Of a stretch of 64,000 bases of DNA, positions 37,201 through 49,200 are shown piece after piece; within the stretch, counting starts at the first letter, position 1; each line of letters opens with the position of its first letter. Both the position numbers and the translations under genes were made by a program. Origin of the DNA: Sipunculus nudus (Eukaryota > Annelida > Sipuncula > Golfingiida > Sipunculidae); contig CM049318.1 of assembly GCA_026874595.1 (NCBI GenBank), positions 48,648,456-48,712,455 on the forward strand, in the 5' to 3' direction. The notes under the pieces were generated by a model. The model saw only the letters and a program-made list of their open reading frames with translations, was not told the origin of the DNA and ran no database searches.

Positions 37201-40196
37201 AAAAATAACTGTAAAAAATTCATTTTGGACTAATTTCACATCAATGTACACACTAGACACAGTAAGAATCTAGATTAATATTATCAACTGCATCTTTGTC
37301 TATCATTAATTTCCTTCATATAATCCCTAATGATTAGTAATGAATAATATGATTTTCTTCTTTATCATTAAAAATGAACTGAAAAATGCCATAGGTGACT
37401 GCATGGTGTTATTTGGAATATGTGACATTCTACCCATCGATACAAGATTCTTATATCATCAGTAACTGCAAGTTAATTTCCTGGTTTTATAAACTAACAA
37501 ATTCCTTTTCTATTTTTCTTTAATTTGTTATTAAAAACCAAGAAAAATTTATTAATTTATTGTTTATTTTTATGTTGTTGGTTAAAACTACTAGATGAGT
37601 TGGGTTGGACACCTGGATCAACTGTGGCTGGCCATAAGCTGCCTGGATTCTCGCCTCAAGCGTGCAAAATTTGATGAAAGGTCAACAAGGTCAACATACA
37701 GGTGACTCAAGAGGGGCTGGAGAGAGCCAAAGTCTGACAGGGTCTCATAAAAAACATTAATAAAAGCTACAATATTTGGCCAATTTCTTTCAGCTTTCTA
37801 AACTAAAAAGCTGAAATCCTTATGTGTGCATGTTATGAAAATTATATCAACAGTGCTCTCAGGAAACAAACGTGCCATGGTCACAGTTGGGCAAAATTTA
37901 AGGTACTAATTTTATATTTATACTAATAACTTATAAAATTTGAAAAATTCAGAACTAATTTTGGGTATTCAATTGAATCTTGATTAAATAATGTTACATC
38001 CCTGACAATAAAATCTCTAGCTTCAGCAATGCCCTTGTTAAGGGAGTAAATATATTTCTTGATTTTTTACAAAGTGCATTATGTTTGGGCCCATAACTTA
38101 AAAAAAATACACAATACTGACATCATTTCTGGCATGTGCATAGCGAATGTATAGAAAAATATGTATATTATACATGATCAAAGTCAGATCAGTGGTTTTG
38201 ATATTAGGCAGTCTTAAAGTGTAACAATGGGTTTTTAATGGAAAAATGAAGTTTTTCATTGATATCTCGAAGGAATTAAGTCCTAGTGACCAAATTCTTG
38301 GCATGGTAGGGGATTTTGGAGAAATCTAACTGTATGCCAAATTTAAGGAACTTAGAGCTGAAGCTCGGGAGCTGAGCTCTAGCAAACTGCATAACACTAG
38401 CAATATGTGACATGGTGCTTGAAAACTTGAATAAAATCTACAGTTTTTGATCAACTGGTTTCAAATTTTTTTGTGTTAACAGTTGAAATGCTACCAAAAA
38501 CATGCTGTGAAAATTAAATCCACAGCAGTTACAGCAAAAAAAACGTGCCATGGTCAAAGTTGGGCAAAATTTAAGGTACCAATTTTTTATTTTTGCTAAT
38601 ATTTTAAAAAATTTAAAAGATTTTGATCTAATTTTGGGTATACAATTTAATTTTGATTAATAAAAGTAATATTACTAGAAAAAAAGTGCTTAGCTTTAAC
38701 AAGTTTTGTGTTAAGTGATAAAATTTCTTTCCTGATTATTTACAAAATGCATTATGTTTGGGCCCATAACTTTTTTAAATTATATAATACAGACCTAATT
38801 TCTGGCATGTACATAGGAATTATATAGAGGGTTATTTATAGGAAATATGAGGAAAAACAGATGAGTGGTTTTGATATTAGGCAGTCCTGAAGTGTGAAAA
38901 TAGGTTTTTAATAAAAAATTGAGGTTTTTCCTTAATTTCTCAAAGGAATGAAGTCGCAAAGACCCAGTTTTCGGCTTGGTAGGAGATCTTGGGGACATCT
39001 AACATTATGCTGAATTTTGGATTCCTAGGTCTTACGGTTTCAAAACGTGCCACATCTACGGACGAACGGACGGACGGACGGACGGACGGACGGACAGACG
39101 GACGGACGACGGACAATGGACCACGACTATAGCTCAGATGACTTATAGTCAGCTGAGCTAAAAAAACATGCCATGGTCAAAATTGGGCAGAATTTAAGGT
39201 ACTGATTTTATTTTTATGCTAATAACTTAAAAAATTTACAAACTTCAGATCTTATTTTGGTTAAACAATTGAATCTTAATTAATCAAAGTTATAACTTGG
39301 GATAAACAGACTCTAGTTTCAAAATTTGTCATGCTAAGTGAGTAAATATTTTCCTGATTTTTTACAAAGTCCATCAGTTCAGGCCCATAACTTCAAGAAA
39401 TTATACTTAACAGACTTAATTTCTGGCATGCACATAGGAACTATATAGAGGAATATTTGTGGTAAATATGAGGAAAAACAGATGAGTGGTTTTGATATAA
39501 GGCAGTCCTCAAGTGTGAAAATAGGTTTTTAAAAAAAAATTGAGGTTTTTCCTTAATTACTCAAAGGTTTGAAGTCGCAAAGACCCAGTTTTCAGCTTGG
39601 TAGGAGATCTTTGGGACATCTAACATTACACTGGTTTTGGATCCCTAGGTCTTACGGTTTCAAAACGTGCCACATCTACAGGCGGACGGACAATGGACCA
39701 TGACTATAGCTTAGATGACTTATAGTCGGCTAAGCTACAAATACAAGCTGGATTTTAACAATATATTGCATGATTAGCTTTTTAGTTATCCAGATGACCT
39801 TGTATTTAACGAGGGATGGTAACTGGATTGATGGGGAATGATACTATCACAGCAACATGTTGATAGTGTATGAGATCTTTAAGGACCTTACGTGACTGCC
39901 TTGATTTTGGCGGTTCCTGCTTGGTGGTAATACTGGAGAATATGATCTTTCATCTCTTTCTCCTGAAAATATCATAACATCTATGTCAAAAGAAGTGCTG
40001 TAGTATTATATGACAAGATGAATAAACCTCATTCATATCAGAAACAGAACGTTAGTAGTCTGTCCAAAACCCTTCCATTTAAACGCCAGTCATTGTAAAT
40101 TATTATTGCTCACCATAAAAATTTTACAGATAAAACATATTGATTTTCTTCATATAACTGAATATATCTTTCATTCAATATACCAGTATATGTTTA

Positions 40197-40261
<65 letters not shown>

Positions 40262-43200
40262 ATATAACATTTAATTTAAAATACATATTATTAATAGGAA
40301 CAAGCAAGACCCTATCCAAAAGATAAACAGAACTTTATGAACCTTTTATTAATGAATAATACAACATTTGATAAAACACTACATCCTGGTTAAAATTATG
40401 TATACTTAACATGTATTTCAAAATGAATTAAAACAAGTGGCCCATGGGCTATGACGCTCAGCTGAATTCAGGGGGTCTTGAACAATGGGTAAACTGACTC
40501 CACGAGTCCTCGATTTCATGCATTTTGCCAACAGACCTTAGATATAGGTTACAGAGACCTTATTCTACATCCAGGTGTTACTATTTGTGCCCATCTGACT
40601 AAAAGAGTGTTAAAATCATGTTCTTGTACACAGCCTGCAGAAAAACAGATCACAGTCATCTTATTTCAGGTTTCAATCATGGGGAGATTTGCCTAAGACC
40701 TCCATGGATGTAAAGTTAAAATTTTGAGGTCTAACGGTTACGGTTTGTGCCCTATTAACAGCCAGACCATTTCATTTGAAGGTCTCAAAAATAGACAAAT
40801 GAATGCGTAAAATTGTTTAAAATACAGGTGGTGCCACCGGTGGACCAGTCTGCGGGAACTTATGAAAAGCTCCATGATCAATATGCATGCAAAGAATCAT
40901 GGCGATCATGCATTGGTTATTCAGATAGTTGAGCTTCAGAAAAAAAATTAAATTATTCTACGGGGTATTAACGAGCTCCATAGCTCAAAGGATGTGGGTA
41001 ACAGAGACCAAAATTCAGATATCACAGGAGATTTTTCATGGACCTCCTAGAAATACAGTTAGAGATTTCTAGGTCTAACAATTACTATTTGTGCCTTGTT
41101 AATGGATGGAAGGACAGTCAGATGACGGAAAAAGAGTGATAGTTTTAGCCCAGATGGCTTTTAGTCAGCCAAGCTAAAAAAAATATGTGGCTGATTTAAT
41201 ATATAGGTTTTTAGCCAAGAATACTACCATAATGATTAATAAAATAGAAGTCAAACAAAGTAGGAATAGATAATTACAAAAAAATAAATCTTCAAAGGAA
41301 GCAAACTCACTATGAAAGCAAATTAGCAGAAAAGGGTTTATTGTGGTCAGTGGTAGCCTTTAGTAATGTAGCAAGGCTGTATGCTACACACAAAGAAGAC
41401 AAACTGGCTGTTCATCACATTTCATGTTTACTCATCAGATACAGATAGCTGGACTGCCGCAGCCCAGGCAGCCCAGCAGGACGGGTCATTAAATAAGTGC
41501 TGTGCGGACCTGAATGAAGCACCCCCTGCTGAGGGCCACAGGGCTAACCTAATAACATAAAGCTGTGTTTCTAAAAACAAATAATTATATATATCATCTA
41601 AACTACTTGATGAAAATTCATAAAACTTACAGTACTTAATCTAATCTGGTTTATGTTTATGTATCTCAAATTTAAAAGCTGAACATTCAAGGACCAATGA
41701 GATATTAAAAATAATCCAAATATCATTCCTAGAAAAAGCATAATCATTTAAAATAGTGAGAAATAATAAAATCTAGTTATAAAAAAAACAGTAGATACTT
41801 TAAATATATATAGGATAGCTATTATGTGTAAAATTTGGTGTGTATATGACATTCCCTTCCCTGTGATCTAAGCTTTTAAATTCACCCCGGAAACACAGGG
41901 CCGAGAACAAAGAACTATAGCCTAACAGTTAAGTGGAGCCTGCTACATTAATTTAGCATTGGAAAATATTAAAATAAAGGGAATATATATACTCTATCTT
42001 TCTTTTATATAAATTAGCACTTGAAAAGCTAAGAGGAAATGACCATGCTATCTGGTGATAATCAAATACAAAATATATGTTTGTCAAACTAATACTGTGC
42101 ACTTTAATTGACTATATTAAAGATGCAGGAGCCTCTCATGATCAAGTATCAAGTATCAGTATTTCAGCTAAGTGACAGTAATATGTGCTTAAAATACCAG
42201 TACACTGGGAATGTATGAACCTCTGTCAATTATAGAATAAGGAAACAAGTGGAAAATAGCTAAAGTATAATACTACACATATATTTATAAACTGAAATAA
42301 AATGCTGTAAAATATTAAAATTTTCGACATGTTCAAATGAGCACAAACTAAATCTGACAATTACATGTTGCACTGTGTAATACATGAAATTTGTGACCTG
42401 AAACCATTTAATAATGCAATAAGAATAAAAAAACATGATGGCCTAAGATTAATATAAAAGGGTACATCTGACCAACAAAAAATATGTACATGTATAATTA
42501 ATAATTCTAAAAACAGGTTTAACATATTTCCAAATGCAAATTCAAAACAATTTAATAATGGCTTTAATTTATCATTTATGAGACTGAACATATAACAATT
42601 TACAGCTTTATACTTAAAATATAGATTATAGAACATTTGCATTAAATCTACATGTAAATTGATTAACAATTCTAAACTGCATCACCATATAACCCTAATT
42701 TTGTCAGATAACATCTCTTTATGGTTTCAAAATATGCCCTGTTAACAAATGGAAGCCTGGACGACTGGACTACAGACAAAGGATCACAGTGCAGTATGTA
42801 TCAGGGGTGGTCTGAACACCAATGATGCAAAGTCAAAAATAATTTTCTTGAAAAGATTAAATTGCCTTACACTACCCCATTTAATTCTTACTATACAAAT
42901 GAATATCTTATGTCAAGAAATTGTCTAGGGAGAGGGGCAAGAGAGGGGGCCAAGAAATTATTCTTGTTATTTGTAAAATAAAATTTTCTTTTGATAAGAA
43001 TTTTTTTTTCTTCTGAAATGATAACTTTTATTGCTATTAGAAAAAGATATCTAATAGAAAGAATTTATATCTTTGGATATTATGATGAAAGAAATTTTTC
43101 TTATGATAAGATAATAAATCTTGTCTTAAGAAAATTTAGATATATTTTCTTGACTTTGAGCATGATCCCCATAAATCAAGAAAAAATACCTTGAGGATTT

Positions 43201-46200
43201 CTTGTCATCAGAAAAAAATTTCTTTGCATAAGAAATATAATTTTGTCAAGAAAGTTATTTTTGGCAGTGCATCATGGGTGATCAGACCCTCTCTGATGCA
43301 TACTGCACTGTGTGACCTTGAACTCACCCCAATTTTTTCCATGAGTTTGTGTGAGGCTTTGGTCGCTTTGTTAAGTTTGACTGACACAGGGTCCAACATG
43401 ACCACTTGTCGCTGCTTTGTTGGAAGCTGACTTAAAACATCTTTCTTCAGTCGCCTACAAAATACCAACATATACTGTAATAGCAACATTTCTGACTAGC
43501 TTTTCTTTTTATTGGTTCTTTTATCTTTTTGTAGAAAGTTTTCAGGAAAATTTTGAAAGTTCTGTATTATACTGTGGCTGGAATATTATACCATTCACAA
43601 GAATCCTACTTACGCAACGACAGATAACGACAAACAATGACACTGAAAACAACATAATTGTAGGGGGGAAATAAATATATTCAGTATTTAAAAGGTTATG
43701 GGGTACACAGACAATTGACCTATGGGTCATGATGCTCAGCTGAGTAGAATAACATTACTACCCAATGTGCACAACAGGAATTTTATCTTCTGAATACCAA
43801 ATTGAGATTAACTTCAGATGTGATATTGACCTTTGACCTGATGACACCAAAGTCTACAGGGCTCTTCTTTTTAAGTGATGGGTCACACATATGTGAAGAC
43901 TGAATCCAATCATGACTGCTCTATACAAATTGGTCTGGCCAGTTATGTTCAAATTTGGCATGCTAACTGGGATATATAAGCTATAATGGCATTTTCTTGC
44001 GAAAAAAAAAACAAACAAACAGGTGTCTTCTCATGGGCCCCCTCTGCAAAATTGAGAAAAAAAAAATACTTTCTGCTGACTTGAACTTGAATATCAAGGT
44101 CACCAGTTTCAAGCTCATCAAAGGTATTTTTTGGTTGAAACAATTTGTGTATCATACTTGAGGGGAAAACGTGCAAGAAAACCCAGAAGAGTCTGACCTT
44201 CATGGGACTGAAACGCATGTTTTTGCTGAGTAACTCACAAGATATAGGTCACAGTGACCTAGTTTCCAGTTTCAAAGGAGATTTCTCAAGGACCTCCCTT
44301 GATTCTGATATAGAATTTTAAAATGATGATGATTTGTGCCATCCTAATGGACAGTCAGGTGACAGGATGTCAGACAAAGACCATCTCTACAGCTCAGTGT
44401 GACTTAAGTCAGCTGGGCAAAAAATACAGAAGTTAGCACCAGCCTTAGAGAACTGATAAAACCGGTCATGGTCAATAATCATTAGGTTTTAAGTTACTAG
44501 GTTAAAGCACAGTTGAGCAACTGTTACAACTGCTGTCATTTAAGGGTAAAATAAAAAGAGGAAAAATGTATGAAAAATAAAAGAAATACTGATGGAACAA
44601 TTTTCTATCAATTAACTCACCAGATGTCACTACACTAGATGAACCCAGAGTGTAGAAGCAGACACCATTGATGTAACTGAACACTCTTAAAATAAAGGTA
44701 AAAGTGGGTAAAAAAAAAAAAAAAAAAAAAATACAGGTGCTGCCACTAGTCTTCAGGAAAGGATAAAGCTAGTTATCTGGGCTAATATAACTGTTATTTC
44801 ATGTATCTGGAGGACTGTATTTTACCTGATCATAATTCGCTGCTCTAACACAAGCTGGAGCTCTGACAGGTTTGAAGATCCACTGAAATCCCAGCCCCAT
44901 GGTAGCTGTTTGCCATCACAGTAACGGATTCCAAACTCAGTGAAGTATGGGAACACTTTACTGTCTATGGCATTGAGCTGAGAGAACAGTTCACTTGGTC
45001 GTGACAAGGCAGGAGTCCCTGATAACAAGATGACTCTTCTGGCCTTCTGGAAAACATTAAAAAGGAAATTTTGTTGGAATGTAAGTATATATATCTACAT
45101 ATTTATATATATATTATGTAGAATGAACTAAACTTAGTTTGTTCAAGACATTTCATTATGAATTAGTTTCGTACCACATGCACAGGGCATGTGGCACTCT
45201 TCAGATGATGTAGCCTAATCCTATATTTACAGTGAAACTTTGTTGTGTCGAACTAGCTCAAGTTGAATACCCCCCTTACTTTGAAGATACAGACTCGATA
45301 TTCCAGACAACTACAGTTGATTTTATTACAAAATAAAACCCGCTTGTGTCAAATCTCAGATGTGTCAAAGTTTTCAGAGAGTATCTTTGACTTCGACACA
45401 ATGAGGTTTCACTGTTCATATACATATATATATATATATATATAAACTATATATATATATATAAATATATATATATACACACACAAACATATATTGTATA
45501 TATATATTTATTAGTGGTGTGCCAATTAGTTAATTAAATCGATGATTGGTCATTTTCTTTCATAATTGATTAAATCTGTTGCATTTTTTAGTAATCTATT
45601 AGAAACGAATATGGATGTACATCTGAAGAAGTCATTTTAATGTGATAAAATTCTCTTTATTCTGTCAGAGTTATTAGAAAGATAGGACACAAAACAGCAA
45701 CTAGCATTAAAACTTAACCTTGTTCAATGAATGAGTGTCATTAACCCTGCCATTACCTTGGTCTTTAAGCATGATGTACCAGTAAGACTGAATTTACATT
45801 GTCAATAGTGAAGTTTAAATTCTATACAGCATGTTTCACAGTAATAAAGATGGTACATAAAATAAATGATTAATCATATTGATAAACATTATTATTTTTT
45901 CAGCAGCAAAAACCTAAAGGAAGTCAATGAGTGTGGGGTTCATTAAAATAATAATAATAATTTATTTTGTAAAGCGAAAAATCTATGATGATCGATGCTT
46001 TTAAAATTTGTCATATAACTAGAATACAGACAGCAATCCTTATACATAAATACTACAATGAGAATAAGTTATTAAGTTCATTTGGCTTAAATATCACATT
46101 CAGAAGGTTACTAGTTGAATTTTGAATCACAAACATTTTCCTCTGACACTTTACCTTCAGAATTGGCATTGCTGACTTAGTTCTGGCTGTTCTTGAGTTC

Positions 46201-49200
46201 TTCAGAAGGTGAGATTCATCCTAAAACAAAATAAATCTGTCAACACATGCACATTAGCATGGATGTCTGCAGCTGAAATGTGTATGTAGGTTGCGCGATC
46301 TAACACATAATCCAGAAAGCTGTCCAAGTTGTATACATATGCAAAATTTTAGGCAGATATGTCAAACCACTACATGTATACGAGTGATTTTATCCCACAG
46401 CAGACAAACAGAAGACTTGTGCAAATATGGTGGCAGGTCGTGCCACCAATTTTTTGTATGATTAAGAGCTATGTTAGATCTATACATATGAAAAATTTCA
46501 GGGGGATATGTCCAACTAGTCCCGAGATATAAGCCTGAATGTCTGCAGTGTAAACTAGAATGTAGGTGGTGCCACCTGTCATAAAATCAAGAAAGCTGTC
46601 CAGGATGTATAAACCTGCAAAATTTTAGGCAGATATGTCAAACCAGTCCCAAGATATGAGTGATTTTATCCCATGGCAGACAAACAGACCGATGCTGTGC
46701 ATAAATGTTTGCAGGTGGCCCCACCAGTTTTGTGTATGATAAAGAGCTATGTGAGATCTATACACATGCAAATTTTCAGGTAGATACGTCAAACCAGTCC
46801 AGAGATATAAGCATGGATATCTGCAGCGCGAACGTGAATGTAGATGGCGCCACCTGTCATAAAATCATAAAAGCTATCCAGGATGTATACGCATGCTGAA
46901 TTTCAGGTGAATTAATCAAACCACTGCAGAGATAAGAGTGATTTTATCCCAAGGCAGATGGACACTGTGCAAACATGGTTGCAGGTTGCGCCACCATTTT
47001 TTGTGTACGTTATAAAGCTATCCAAGGGCTACATTTGTACAACAAGTGACCCATGGGTCATGACGCTCAGCTGCCAAGCATGACCTGCGACATCATGGGC
47101 TGCGATTCACAACTAGTAAAATTGTTGCAGAACCTATATGCCAATTTTGTTAAAACTTTCTACATTGCCATAAATTCTTATCATATATGTCTGGTTAAAA
47201 CATAGTGAACTAGATATTTCTTGGCACCGCAGGTGCCAGAGTATCCCCAGACATAGTAGGGCCCCCCCCACCCCTTTAAGAATCGGCCCCCATTTTTAGC
47301 AGCATATACTGACACTTGGCAAGCAATTATTGTATCTTCCATCTATCAATCCACAATCTTTTTGAAGATGTTGGTCCTGTGACCTTGACCATTGACCTCA
47401 TGACCCAAAAATCAATTGGGGTCTTGCTTTTTCAATGGGACATATATAAGTCAAGTTTGAAATCTATACATCAATAAAAGCAGGAATTATCATCCAGAAA
47501 CTAATTTTTGGACAGATGGCTCCTGTGGCCTTGACCTTTGACCTTGTGACCCCAAAATTGATATTGATCATCCACTTTTATATATAAATCAATAGAGGTC
47601 TAGATTTATTGATGGGCCATACATAAGTCAGGTTTGAAATCCATATATTAATCCAAGCTTGAATTATCATCTCAGGAACTAATTTTTGGACAGATGGCTC
47701 CTGTGACTTTCACCTTTGACCTTGTGACCTCACAATTGACAGGCGTCTTCCTCTATTGGCAGGGGAACTGTATGTGCAAGATGAAATGTCTGAGATGAAA
47801 TGTTTGGCTGAAAATGCATCCACATCTTTTCAAAGATGTGTCCTGTGACCTTGACCTTTGACCTCATGACCCCAAAATCAATTCGGGTCTTCCTTTTCCA
47901 ATGGATCATATACATGTCAAGTTTGAAATCCATACATCAATAAAAGCAGGAATTATCATCCAGAAACTAATTTTTGGACAGATGGCTCCTGTGACCTTGA
48001 CCTTTGACCTCATGACCCCAAAATCAATTGGAGTCTTGCTTTTTCAATGGGACATATATAAGTCAAGTTTGAAATCAATACATCGATAAAAGCAGGAATT
48101 ATCATCCAGAAACTAATTTTTTGACATATAGCTCCTGTGGCCTTGACCTTTGTTCTTGTGACCCCAAAATTGATATGGATCATCCACTATTGGCAAGTGA
48201 GCTATATATTCAAGATGGAAGACCTTAAAAGTTTGGCTTAAAATGCATCCACAGTATCTTGTAAGATGCAAGTCCAGTGACCTTGACCTTAGACCTCATG
48301 ACCCTAGAACCTATAGGGTTCTTACTTTTGTAGTGGGCCATACATAAGTCACGTTTGACATCCATATGGCTATCAACACTGGAGATATCATAAGAGGTGT
48401 GTGATTTTCACCAAATATGGACACATTAAAGGTCAAGGCCACTCTCATGGTAAAGATCATGACCCAAATGTAAACAGACCTCATCCCATAGCCAATCTCT
48501 CTACATGTGCATAATATGAAAGAAATCTGTCCATTAGTTTTTGACTTATAATGGTTACAGTACTGGCAAGTGGCAATTATGGGGGTATTAAAAGGCGTAA
48601 AAACAAGAAAAGGATAATATGTGGCGCCACCAGTTTCCGGTATATCACAAGGCTATCCAAGATCTTCAGTCACCTTAATTTTTAGACCAGTCCATGCAAG
48701 CTTAATTGAGATATTTAAGAATTTGTGTTATTTTCAGCAATAATGGACCTATTTAAGGTCAAGGTCATTCTCCTAGCATAGGTCATGACCCCATTTTAAA
48801 TAGGCTTCGTCCCCTTACCTATATCTATACAAATGTAAAGTTTGAAAAAAATCAGTGAAATATTTTTTTAAATTATCCCACTCACAAGGTTTTTTTCTGC
48901 GGCGGCGGCGGGACCGTCGTGAAACCATAGTATCCCGACTTTGTCTGGGGATACAATGATGGTCTGAGGCAAAATGTATGGTTGTTGAGCAATCAGGAAC
49001 TAATCCCACAGCTTGCTCAATACCTGTCAGTCTCAAAAGGAATACCACACAGGCCACATTTAAGATCAAAATATAGCAAAAGATCAAGGAAATCCACGCA
49101 AGAATTATTGTGAAACAGGTGCTTCCATATTAATTTTTATTCAATACAAGCCAACTGTACTGAGCTTTCATAAATGATGGTCATATTTATTAAGAAATCT

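Larger units (their letters stand above)
35108..39891. other. SMARCAL1 intron 9, contents
   Basis: A 4.8-kb intron holding an inverted family B element, a poly-G run, a family A left end and a large family A tandem element. The stretch 36780-37590 is very AT-rich with no recognised feature. 37600-37760 is less AT-rich, of unknown origin, with no convincing coding frame. Confidence 0.7.

Noticed and set aside
41440-41560. Possible extra exon or LINE fragment ('[10 protein letters not shown]...')
   Set aside because: It is on the plus strand, has no clear splice pair, and SMARCAL1 exons 8 and 9 join in frame without it. Similarity to LINE C-terminal text is too short to claim.
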